Positions 45,211 through 56,800 of a DNA stretch of 64,000 nucleotides are shown here, piece by piece; position 1 is the stretch's first letter; each line of letters starts with the position of its first letter. Origin of the DNA: Bradysia coprophila (lineage: Eukaryota > Arthropoda > Insecta > Diptera > Sciaridae); assembly GCF_014529535.1 (NCBI RefSeq), contig NW_023503325.1, forward strand, positions 452,261-516,260. Reading direction: 5' to 3'. The position numbers were made by a program, and so were the translations under genes. The notes below the pieces were generated by a model. That model saw only the letters and a program-made list of their open reading frames with translations. It did no database searches and was not told where the DNA came from.

Positions 45211-45976
45211 GGGAGGTGCGGGAAAACAATAAAAAATAAAACCTTCAAAGACCTTTAAACACTCAAATTGAGACAACCACAAATTTTACATCGTAAACTA
45301 TTTAAAACAATTATTTAATCTGAAGATTTACGTAAGAAAATTGCACACAAAAAGGGAAATCCGCTGGTTCCCTTACTCCTGACTACTGTTCCACGAACCC
45401 GATTTTCGAGGAACAAAGACCTTACTGCTTGGTCTAATCAACATCTATCATTTGACACACAGCACTTCAATGTTGATCAGTTATATCTTCGGAAATACAT
45501 ACGCACAATTGATGGGCGATAGGCCTAATGAAAGTTGTTGAATATCAGGCTGGTAGGTCAATTAGCCACTGTGCCCGACGTCAGCAAAATAGCTTGTTTT
45601 GTGTGTTTTCGCTTGTTGTCTTCAGTTCTTATCAGATAACTGCAGAATAACCTGCTCCACATATAAGTGCTGTGATAGTTATTGACTAGACCAATCTGAA
45701 ATTATATTGTATTTGCTCTCGAGGTCGAAACAGCTTTCCTTTCTTCTTTTTTGTCACTTTACGTGATGGGAAAGGGAAGAGCTATTTCTCTGTTGTTGTT
45801 CCGGAGAGTCTTCCTTTGAAAGTCGGAGGTGTAAAAGAAATTCGGTTCCTGCAATCTGCGCCCCTGAGATTTTCGTCTCAGGTTAAGCAAAGTTGGTATG
45901 CAGAAACTAATTTCTTTTTGTGTGCTTGAGTGTTTAAAGGTCTTTGAATGGTATATATGTTTTCCCGCATCTCCCC
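45211..45976. mobile_element. 766-bp non-autonomous DNA element with about 55-bp inverted ends
   Basis: GGGAGGTGCGGGAAAACA at the left mirrors TGTTTTCCCGCATCTCCCC at the right. Both ends continue inward with CAAAGACCTTTAAACACTCA and its mirror, then CACACAAAAAG and CTTTTTGTGTG. No transposase frame seen. No clear target duplication. Confidence 0.75.
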
Positions 45977-46858
45977 CAACTATTCAACTTATTCATTTCG
46001 AAAGGTGAAACCAGCCACATTTATTTACCGTTTAATTTCAAGTCACATCAATGGTTATATTTGCTTCACAAGGAAGAAGAATGAAATACTGCTTCTCTAA
46101 GGTGTCACCCGAAAAAATGCAATCTTCCACTTTTATTCCCGAGTGAAACACATAATTGTTCAAAACAAAGGCGCCCGAAGTTTTGTCTTAGGTGAGAAAA
46201 TTGCTGTTTTTGTTGACTCTTCCGTTGGTAAACAAATAACAATTTCATGCATACGGTGCGAATAGCCTTCCATTCTCAACGTAAAATGTATTGACACAAT
46301 ATCGTTGTCGTTGTGTCTTAAGACAACTCATTTGAGAATATTTCGACTTTCTCAACTCTTTCACTACCATCTGCAGAAAATAGAAATTTTCTCATCTGAC
46401 TTGTCACTTTGAATGTTTTATCGATTTGATGTTTCGTAGAGAAAAACGGTTTTTCAAACTTGAAAAACATTGTGTTCACATCTCAGGGAAAGTAGGAAAT
46501 TCCAACGAGAGAGTTGTAGGTTTACTCACCTCAACAGTTCACACGAAAACTGGACTTTTAAATTCTGTATCCCTTGTCGTGTAATGAGTTTCAGCGCTCA
46601 TGTCAATGACTATGCATCTTTTAAGCGCAATTAGACCTTTCAATTCCAGTTTCAAAGATGATTCTTTAAGGCAACAGAAGCACGAATCCATTACACTAGT
46701 CACACTACACCATTTTGTTCTATCTCAAGAAACAGTATATGCAATTTTTCCTTTGCAAAACGAGTGTGCTAGACCACTTCGAGTCCTTCGAGACCAACGC
46801 ACAACGCTGGGTTTATTGCTGGTAAGTTTATTTACTGCAGTTATTAAAAAATGGCTAA
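45977..46858. other. Intergenic DNA, no gene seen
   Basis: A family D-like scrap (ACACGAAAACTGGACTTTT) lies near 46540. CGCCCGAAGTTTTGTCTTAG near 46170 resembles sequence inside the preceding element. The open frame at 46600-46878 has no recognised relatives. Confidence 0.35.
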
Positions 46859-47275
46859 ATTTACCGGAAGTGTACTGATATTTACCGGAAGTTAACTGAA
46901 ATTTACCGGAAGTTTAGATATATTTAACGGATGTTTTCTGACATTTCCTGGAAGCTAACTGAAATTTACCGTTTAGTAAGATTTACCGGAAGTTTACTAA
47001 AATTTACAGGCAGTTTACTGATATTTACCGGAAGTTTAGTAAGATTTACCGGAAGTTTAATGAAATTTACCTGAAATTTACTGAAAATTACCAGAAGTTT
47101 ATTGAAATTTACCGAAAGTTTAATGAAATCTACCGCAAGCTAACTGAAAATTACCGGAAACTTATTGAAATTTACCGTAAACTCTATCAAATCTAACGGA
47201 AACTTACTGAAATTTACCAAAACTCACTCAAATTTACAGGAAGCTTACTGAAATTGACCGGATGTTTACGCAAAT
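46859..47275. repeat. 21-bp minisatellite with ACCGGAAGT cores, about 20 copies
   Basis: The consensus unit is close to ACTGAAATTTACCGGAAGTTT. At least six units keep ACCGGAAGT exactly; others drift at one or two bases. It sits between TIMM44 and OGFOD3. ACCGGAAGT is the canonical ETS-factor binding core. Confidence 0.88.
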
Positions 47276-47991
47276 CAAAGTGAAATTTTTGGTTTGTGAA
47301 GTTGTTTATTTTGCAATGTATGTGTTGTTTAGAACGCGAATCACTGGACTAATTGGTGACGTCATAAGTCAATATGTTCTGTTCGCGCTCTTTTTGTTTT
47401 AAATGTTGAGAGAGTTACGAACTCTAATTTCATTTCATTTTTTAAAGTCATTCGATCTAACGCAACCGCACTGATAAGATGTGCAATCAGAGACAAAGAT
47501 TTTGTATAATTTAGAATCGAATAAAAACTATTTTGTTAAACATAATCCGCCTTGGATTTTCATTTAAAGTAAAATACAGTCCACTGCAAATTAACTGAGA
47601 CCTAAACAGTGTAACTGTAGAATGCCACAGCACATCAACAGAAAAACCATTTGGAACAATTTTATTCAAGCAGCTAATACATAATGTGGCCAAGAGTGTT
47701 GGTCACATTTAAAATACTTACAAACTATTGCGGAATGCATACCGATTTTTCACTTTATTTTATGGAATTATTAATAAATAATCCAATGCCGGACACAGCT
47801 AACAAACTGAGCCCTAAATTCCATCCTCATCGAGGTAATACAAGTTTGTGGATCACATTAAAAAACAAATCACATTAAAAACAGCAAAATACATCAACGA
47901 CTAGCAGCGAATTTATGTAAAAAAAAAATCAAAATAAAAGAAAAAACTCAAAAATCACGATTCCTAAAGTCTAAGTTGATCCGATCGCCGG
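47276..47991. other. 3' flank of OGFOD3, no other gene seen
   Basis: A minus-strand AATAAA lies at 47754-47759, about 235 bases past the OGFOD3 stop. No other feature recognised. Confidence 0.4.
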
Positions 47992-50234
47992 CTAGTCATC
48001 AATATCGTTGATGTATTGAGGATCAGTTATTGCAGATTCCTTGTCGCACGAAAATGAAATCGTTATTGCAAATCTGAAAATTGTGTTGAATTAGCAAGGG
48101 TGTGACGGGATTGATGCTTCGTTGCATAAAAAGTTGTTCTAATTGACACTAACTGACTAATTAGTGAACATAAGGTGGGCAGGTTTAATTCAGTGCTAAT
48201 ACCAAACACCGTATCGCATTGTTTGTTTCCTTTGGAGAGCGTTTGAAAGCTTGGAGCTTCTTTTGGACTCCATTGGAATCATTCAGTGGAATACAGAGGA
48301 AGCTTAAAGCTCTCGAAAGCTCTTTAAAATCAAACACACAATGCGATACAGTGTTTTGGCTTGACACGGCAGTTTAAAAGGAACCCATTTTGGTGCATAG
48401 GGTCCTAGGAACAGCAGAAACTCAATTTTTTATGGCATTTTGTACTCATGCCAAAAATTGCGTTCCCAACTGTCTTCCCGTCCATCTCACACTAACTTAA
48501 CCTGAATTGTACCACATCGATGGCACTTTTCTTGGCACTCACCGTGAACCATCTGTTACTTTTTCCACATAGTGCAAATTCTCCGCCCCCGATGTGAATA
48601 TGCTAACTCGCCCCTTTTTCGGTTCAATAGTGTACAAAGTTTTGTTGTGCTCGGCTCCGTCTTCGAAAACGAATCGACCGCCGTTGAAATCTTTTCCAAA
48701 ATCGCTTAAGTACAACAGCGACGTGTAATGAAACGATCCGTATGTTTCCTACATTAGAATTTTCGTGACTGAATGCCGGAACAAAGAAATTTCAATTGCT
48801 TCGTCGGTCCTACCTTGTCAACATGTGGATGCCAATATTCGTCGTGTACTGTTTTCGCTGTAACATTTGTGATGCGAGAAAAGAATGTGGGATGAGTTAA
48901 GTATAGCGCCTCGACGTTTATACCGAACCGTTCGCTGATGGCATTGCTGATTTTCGTTTTAACATCCTGCGAGAGACGTTGGATTAAGATTTCAGTTTTT
49001 TTTTTTTTACTCGGGACAGTGTAGAATATTACCCGATAGGTTGTAATGGCACCACTTGATTCGAAAATTTTTTGAGCCCCAGGAAATTTGTAGACATTCA
49101 CGAATTCCTTTCCCTTCGATAGTGCACCCGAATGTAAGTCTAAAATAGATGCTCCACCACTGGAACCGCCGAATTGAAATCCGGATTCGGCTAGTGTTCT
49201 AAATCGCAAAAACTAAGCTTATAAACCGAAATTCGGCAACACATCCAACATCTTACCGTAACACCTCCACCTCCTCTAATGTTACCAGTGTGTCGATGAC
49301 CATTCGACCGCAAAATTTCGGAACACAATTCGGATACTTGCTGATCTCTTGGCTGAACGAATCGGAGCACAGTACATTCTGGCTACGGTATGGAATGTTT
49401 TCCTTTTGCAGCGCAAAATGTCGTTCCTTTTGCTTCGAAGATGCGAAATAGACGATCACAAGCAAAGCGGTTACGATAACAGTTCGCGTCCACAATCGGT
49501 AGGCACCTTTTTTCGGTAAATTGTCGAATGTTCTGCGAAAGAATTTTTTGTTGTTGAATTTGTGTCAGTTACTGCCAGGGTCTAACATTGAGAATTATTT
49601 CACCGAATTTCGCTAAGTTTCACCAAAGAATGCACTAAATTCAGTGACTTCTTTCTCACTGTAGGCGCTCTAGGCTCTGATTACTTCTGTCGGTAACAGC
49701 ATGCCTTTCTTCATAAAAATCCTTCCGTTGAAAAGGAGTCACTTCTATTAAGTGCTGACAACGAAATTATTGTTTTATGGTAGATGCCAAGTGCTCAAAC
49801 GGAAATTGTGAAAAAGTGAGTGACCCGTTTAACAAATGAAATTTCACTAGTCCTTCATCACACCGTTTTAACGTTTTTAACAAACAATTTCCCTTATGGG
49901 CACACTTGGACCATTTCTTGGAAAATTTGATCACTTCACTTCAAGTGAATTGATCCACGTCTCACAATGCAACGTTAGATCAGATAAATATCCGCAACAG
50001 TTCAGACACGGTTGACAATATTTTTCTGTTTACTTCCCCAATCACAACACAATAAATTTCAAGTGATGCTTACAGTTGTTTTCCTCCGTCTTTTCGCTTC
50101 GATTTGACTGACTTTGTATCGGGTTTCGCTTCGTCGACAGGTTTTTTCCTTTGCTTAACAGACGTCTCTTTAGACATATCGTCCCGATTAATGAATCCTC
50201 CGTATAAATCAAGTAAATATTGATTTGCTGCCAT
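47992..50234 (-). CDS. OGFOD3: 2-oxoglutarate and iron-dependent oxygenase, OGFOD3 type
   Basis: Six exons on the minus strand give 347 residues: 50234-50074, 49532-49257, 49198-49033, 48966-48814, 48748-48543 and 48073-47992. All junctions keep phase. The start is the first ATG after an in-frame TAA (MAANQYLLDLYGGFINRDD). A basic N-terminal segment (KSVKSKRKDGGK) precedes one membrane span (TVIVTALLVIVYFA), so a type II membrane topology is likely. Cysteine-bearing NCVPKFCGR follows, then GGASILDLHSGALS. The catalytic domain has YWHPHVD (HxD iron ligands), NLHYVEKV (distal His) and GSRFAIT (2-oxoglutarate-binding Arg). The order and length match animal OGFOD3 (about 320 residues). The 66-base intron 49032-48967 has no stop and a length divisible by three; removing it restores family alignment (TTYR joined to DVKTKI). 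Substrate unknown. Confidence 0.93.
48192..48366. mobile_element. Hairpin MITE in the last OGFOD3 intron
   Basis: CCAAACACCGTATCGCATTG mirrors CAATGCGATACAGTGTTTTGG, continuing inward with GAAAGCTTGGAGCTTC and its mirror. About 175 bases. Confidence 0.75.
49575..49690. repeat. Family L fragment in OGFOD3 intron 1
   Basis: CAGGGTCTAACATTGAGAAT and ATTTCACCGAATTTCG match the left end of 60010-60127, and TAGGCTCTGATT at the right matches its right end. Confidence 0.55.
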
Positions 50235-50797
50235 TTGATGGTATATTTATATTTTTCGATGTCAATTTTAGAGGTTATGTCTGACTGTCAAATTACTATT
50301 ATGTACGAAACTTTGCCAAGCCCAGCACATAAAGATTTGACTCGAAATAAATTGGTATCATCGAGAAAAATCCAATTCAAAATTTGAATGGGTTACACAA
50401 ATAGGGAAAGTAAAAAGTTTGAGGAAGGAAAAGGGGAAGGTTAGTAGTTCGTTAATCGATCCGCTGATCATTAAAAAACTCTATGTACTGTGGTAATTTT
50501 TCATAAATTCTGAACATTTTAAGTAAAAAATGAACGGAACGACGAATTTTAAAATATAAACTTGGAAAGCCGACTCAAATCCATTACTGTCTCTCTGGCA
50601 CAGTTTTTGTTGAGGGGTTTGGGTAGGTTTTAATTCGAGCCGAAGACGAGAAAATGTGAAAGACCAGTTTTGAGCAAGACAGTAATGACGCATTTTCTGG
50701 CCGCAAGACAACGAAATACATTTAATCCACACATTCACACAACAGATAATAATTATGCCAATGCTTTGATTATACAGAAGTGCAGTTGTACACTACA
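50235..50797. other. Upstream region of OGFOD3
   Basis: No separate gene was seen. Short frames here are unsupported, and no clear core promoter was found. Confidence 0.35.
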
Positions 50798-50953
50798 GTT
50801 CAAAAGTATTCGACACCATTGTGTGTTTTCAGTGTAAATTGACCAACTTTGAGAGGGTGCCAAAAATCAAAATGGTACCGGATTTTCACAAATGTTTACA
50901 CCATGTTGGTCAATTTACACTGAAAACACACAATGGTCGAATACTTTTGAACT
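50798..50953. mobile_element. Hairpin MITE with Tc1/mariner-like ends
   Basis: It begins CAGTTCAAAAGTATTCGAC after TA and ends GTCGAATACTTTTGAACTG. Inner arms (GTGTGTTTTCAGTGTAAATT and its mirror) make about 50 paired bases on each side. CAGT..TCAAAAGTATTC resembles Tc1/mariner ends (family knowledge). The right flank lacks the second TA. Confidence 0.75.
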
Positions 50954-53890
50954 GTTTTCGTGTTTGCCTTATTATAGAAAACAGAACGGTTAGCCGATTT
51001 AGCATCATCAACCTGTCGAGACTCGAGTATAGGTTTCTTCCAAGCGACGGTTAAGCCGAACAAAATAAACCACAGAGTTATACTCGAGAGATGGCATAGT
51101 GGCGCTGTCATTTTTACACATGGGTGTCCATGTAATTTTTGGGTGGCGATTACTGTAGTGTTACTCTAGGAAATAAACCGAACACGAACCGATGTCATAA
51201 TTCCAAATAACTGTAAACCCGAGATGAATTTCTTTGTAAATCTTTAGTTAAAATTTTCGTCAATCTGAAAGTCGAGGCTAAGTTGTCTTCTGTGGATGAA
51301 ATTTGACATTTCAAAATAATCTTGGGACAAACCTATAACCTATAACCTAATAGCGAAAACCATTTAATTTTAACTCGAATATTTTCATATGAATTTCTGT
51401 CATATCTCCTAAGGGAAATTAGAACAGCTGATCCCAATTATATTTCCTTGTTCTCTCATCGTACCAGTGACACCAGTAAGTTATTCTTGCCATTTTGACA
51501 TGTGACCCACCGACGCACTTCAAGCAGAAGTGATAATAGTCTAAAGCTGCCAAATATAGTACTATTTTGTATGAAATGGTTTTTTTACAGTGTTTTACTG
51601 TCGTGTGACACACTGTCAAGTTTCAGTACCACACTTAAAATACCACTCATGCTTGAAGTTCGCTGGACCCACAGATTATTTGAAAATCACCTGGTAACAG
51701 CCTCTAGGTGCTTCTTTTAACCTTATTGAAATTGAAATAAAAAGTTCAGATTTAGTTGACAGCAACTAATAGTTTTGACTGGGTCAGACAATCTAAAATG
51801 AAAATATCTTTCCAACGATCTAAAAAAAAATGAAATTGAAATGAGAATTAGATCAATTATTGGTCTTCGAACGCAAGTGTGGTAACGATTGGCTAATTTT
51901 TCGTTGTTGTTAGGTTGAATTTCCATGTACAAACTGTTTAGCAGCTTTCAGATTGATAATAATTTATACCACAAAAAAAATGTACCGAAATGTTTAAACC
52001 GGTAGTAGCTAAATGGATGGTGCTATGTCATAATTTACTTTAATTAATATCGAACTTAATTCGTATTTTAATTTGGGAAATAATTAATTTCTGATTATTT
52101 TGGTAAAAAGAGACTTAGGAACGAGTACATTAACGTTTGTCAGCTGAGATTTTGATTACCCAACCAAAACTTAGTCAAATAAATCAACAAACATTTTGAA
52201 TGCAAATTTGACAGGTTTCATGAATTTAATTAATTGATTTAGATCACAGACGCTAATGTCTTCGTTCTTAAGTTTTATTCACGAAAAGAATCAAAAATTA
52301 ATTATTTTCCAATCAAACGTTATTGCGTTTTACTACTTATCAATCGCAATAATTATTATGGATTGAATTCTGGTAACAGGTCGAATGAATGTGGTAACTT
52401 AAGTGGTATTATGTGTAATAGACAGTGTGCACATGGAAATTCAACTTAACAAAACAAAAAACCGATTTATTTTTCGTTCCAAATGTCATACCGAGATTAT
52501 TGCAAATGGATTCCTAAGTGAAACGACGTGTAATTTATTTTCTGTGCAAAAAGTTCCACAAAAATAATTGATTTGTTACTACATTTGAAAACAGTAATTG
52601 CCATTAACATTTAGCGTATTTAGTGCTTAAGAACGTCATGGCAAAATTAACGTGTGTGTATCGAAGTGATGAAATATCTGGAATGAAATTCAGCAAACGG
52701 CAACTTCCATTGTCGACGGGAGACAACAATTTCATGGTATTTATGAAAAAATCTTTGACAAAATAGTGACAATTGATGCGATTAGTGGAGAATAACCACA
52801 ACTGATCAGTATGATAGTGTTTCCGATACGATTTTGTCGAGTGTTTTTCGTGTAACAGAAGTGAAATTGCAATCATTTTTTGCCAAATGGTCGAATCAGT
52901 TCTCTCTCTTCTTTTTAGAGAAAATTTTTGATCATTTTTTTACACTTTTTTTTTAATTTGATTTCTATTTGCGATGTTGTCAAAATGATTTCATTTGAAC
53001 TTTGTTTTGATTTCGCTCCGAAACGGTTCGATTCCGTTGCGTTCGTCCTTGTTGTTTATCTCGACCGAAAGGGGCTATTTGAAATAACTACTTACCAGCA
53101 GAAAATGATTCAGTTCATTCCGTTGTTTTCCTGTATGTGATAAATTGTCTCTTGCGAGGCGGTCAAAGTCACGATGGCCATGTATAGGAAGTTTTACGCA
53201 CTTTGTACTCCGCAAATGAACGGAAACGAAAAGTTATCTGCGTAAACATTGTTGTTTTTGCCAAGGGGAAGTGTTTTCAGTCCAGAACGATCTTCCCGGA
53301 AATGTTTCTTCGTTCCAATCATTTATGTGTTTTCCTGTACACATGTCGGATTATAGATCCGACCATTGAATATTGGACCTTACACAAGTTGTTCCATGAA
53401 GAAGAAGGGGTAAAAATGTCTAGGTACACACTTCCGGTAATAGTGAATCGGTGAAGAAACGTCATACTGGTAAAAGTTAACAGAAATTCCAAAGGCATAC
53501 GTTTGGAAAGATTCCAATTTCAAATTTTGATTTTTTGTAACTCCGCTGACACGACGTTCACTTCGCACAATCAGTCAATATCTCTTGTTCCTCATAAAAA
53601 ATGGTTTTTGAATACCATCAAAATCGTCCCTTTTTTGACGAAACACCACTCGTGTAACCTGTTCGGTGTAATCACTATTACCGGTAATTCCTCACAGGAC
53701 ATTAAATATGTTGCTGACTGAAGGAAAATTGTGGTACAATTTTGGTAATTTATAAACACGTAATTTCACCAACTTACGTAGAATCAAATTTCTTGCGCGC
53801 ACATTTATATTTCGACAGACTTCGAAGTGTGGATCTCGTTCCACTTATTCAACAAAGAAACAAAAAAAAAAACTTTAAATTCATTTACAG
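50954..53890. other. AT-rich DNA, probably holding the missing first exon of GGNBP2
   Basis: A small hairpin (CTCGAGTATA with TATACTCGAG) spans about 51012-51090. No frame could be joined with confidence to the GGNBP2 exon at 53891. Nothing else recognised. Confidence 0.35.
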
Positions 53891-56800
53891 ATGCTAATGG
53901 ACCTCAACTCAAAGGGACTCGTTTTTGATCATCCACTGGTCAAGGGCAAAGAACTGGAAGAGTTCACACGCAAATATTCGATTCTGTCCGACGAGGAATT
54001 GAAAAAATCGCTGGAAGTTGATCGTACCGAATTCATGTCGGTGCTCAGCCAGAGTGTACCGTGTGTGGGATGTCGGCGAAGCGTTGAAAGACTGCACTAC
54101 CAATTAATGTTATCCGGCCATCCGACACTCGATCCGATCGTTATCACAGAAGAGGGAGTGTTGACTGTGTTAGATGATAAAATTGCATCGCCACAAGCCA
54201 TTTGCACATTGCTGCATAAGCATAACGTCTTACTGAACAGTTTACTAGAGAATCAACATCGAAACAAAAAGAGTTCCCGGTGTGCACTGCATTCGAGGGA
54301 TTCATTTCGTTCGCGACCATTTTCGGATGTCTGGCGGGATGTGTGGAACTGTATGAAGCAAAAGTGTCGGGACGAAATTTCGCATATAAATGCCGAAGAG
54401 TTGCATGTGACATTGGAGGGTTACCTTAAAAAGCATAAGTTTTGTCAGGAATGTCGGACCAAGGTTTGTGCACACATTGTGACCGGATGGGTGAACGGTG
54501 CGAACATTTTTTTTTTGTCATTTTAACTGGAATTTTGTACGTTCCGCAGGTGGAAAAAGCGTATACTTTGTTGGTGAGTGAAAGCAACCCGACGAAAGAG
54601 AAGGGCTACGTAGCTGCGCTATATTCAAATATTAGGAAGTGCATTGCCGACAAGCATATCCATCTCCAAACGAAAGTGGACTTTATCGATAGTCTAATGA
54701 AGCGAGCTGAACCGGAGTTGAATGGAAGGTTTGTAAATCATTTTTGTATTTCCCACCCCAAAAAAAGTGTTTGCCAACCCGTACGAACTGCGGTAGGTAC
54801 GATTATTCTCGCACCTTTGCTAAACAATTGTGAAGCGTAGCGTCTTCGGTGCGAATAAACAAATTCGAATTCAAAGTCGTCCTGTTCCTGGGATGCACTG
54901 TACATACATTCATACATTTTCTGTTGATTTGAGTTCGGAAATTGTTACCAACTTCCGTTGCAAGAGAAGTTTCCCTATATTAGCCATGGTTAACATCGAA
55001 CCCATGCACTTGTTTATCACTTGACAAGAGCTCGGCTGACTGCGCTCAGATTTCATCACTGACCTACTTATGGAAGTCAATTTTAGCCACTCCAGGTTAT
55101 AGAATGATAAGCCACCCTACTGTAGGTCTAAGAAATGCTTCAAGGTTACTATTTCCAGGCTTACAAGAAGAGACCCCATCACCGGCTAGTAGTTCTGACG
55201 TCTGGTTTTCTGATAGATCCTATTTTAACTGCTCTTCAGGGGCTGACCTTCACTGTGTCGGGATATTTTTTTGTCACTAGGCAAGTTTGCCGCTGTTTTT
55301 CTGTCAGAGATAACAGGCTTGTAGGGTTGCTGCCACGAAATTCGAAGTGCAAGCGATGAAGTTGTGCAACTCTCTGCAGACTCGACCTTTCCTATCCCAA
55401 AGCAGCGATTCGTTGAAGACTTTAACCCAATTCGATGAATTTAAGAGTGACATCGTCAAACCTTGAACGAATTCGAAAACAATGGTCCAGCGATCCGGAC
55501 AAGCTATGGCTCGTTTGAATCTTCTTTCAATTCTAAGAAATAGGGATCTCTTACTTTTTCGGTTTGTTTCCCATTTTCGGAGTGAGTGCATGAAGGCTAT
55601 AGCATGTCATAGTTGGTTGTGACCTCTTCTGAAGTCCAAAGTACATCTTGAGTGACCATTTATTGACTGTGAATGAACGGTATACTACAATAAACCCAAA
55701 TTCGTCGCAAGCAATTTAGTTTCTGTTCATTTTGTGAAATCAAATAAATGAGGTTTTCCACCTACCACAAAGTAGAAGTAAAGCAACATTTTCAAGGCCA
55801 ATGATTGCACGGTTCAGGACAATTTTGTGCGGAACATACAACTTTGATTTGATTTATTTCATTTTCATTGTTCCATCTTGTTCGAAGACAAAAAAAGAGT
55901 TGAAAACACTGAACAACACTTGACAGAGATGTATAACTTCGACTGGGGTGTGTTATACGTGGTCCAGCTACAAAACCATATAGTCACTTCCCTGTTGCCA
56001 TCCAGCAAGACTGTCCAAACATTTACTATAGTTTTAGTCATAAGTCTAGAACGGGTGGATGCCCTTACCGATGATTATACTTTTTATGAAGGTCTGCCAG
56101 AGGCCTACATTTCTACAACATTTCAACTTTTAGAAACATGTCTACCTCGAGCAATCACAACAAAAACTGGTTTCATACCCCTTGACATTTGACATGCTAT
56201 AGCTTTTCACGTGTTCACTCTGAAAATGGGGAACTAACCGGAAAAGTAAGAGATCCCTATTTCTTCGAATTAAAAGGCGATTCAAACGAGCCGCAGCTTG
56301 TGCGGATCGCTGAACCATTGTTTTCGAATTGGTTCAGGTTTTGGCGATATCATTCTTAAGCCAAATATGTTGAGATTGCTAGTTGATATGGCTTAAAACA
56401 AGGAAAACAAGCTCAACTTTCACCGACTCAGTGACACTGACTCGACACCTGAGATAGAGTAGCATTTGTAATATTCTGCAGTGATATTATACCGAATCGT
56501 ATGGGTTCGTGTAACACTAATTTTAGGTCAAATTTTTTTTTTTTTTCTTTGTTTTGTTTCGTGTTGTGAGCCTCTCGTTCAATTTCCAGCAATTCTAGGC
56601 ACCGAGAAAATTCGCGACACGCCAAAACCCTAGAAATAGCACAAGAAGAAGTTCTGACCTGCATCGGCATTTGCATTTATGAAAGACTTCTACGTGTTCA
56701 CATGAGTTTAAAAGAAGAGGAAAATGCATGTCAAGTTCTGGCGGCCGTTGCTGTGCACGCCCTGTGCAGAAGCTTTGACATAGCCGTGGAAAAGAAGCGC

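Noticed and set aside
46600..46878. 92-codon frame ending in the minisatellite
   Set aside because: No recognised relatives, and it runs into tandem repeats.
52928..53140. Candidate first exon of GGNBP2
   Set aside because: It shows only vague similarity to the family N-terminus and has no usable donor site in the right phase.
55878..56192. 104-codon open frame inside the GGNBP2 intron foldback
   Set aside because: It lies in the loop of an inverted repeat, has no recognised family features, and has no splice or promoter support.
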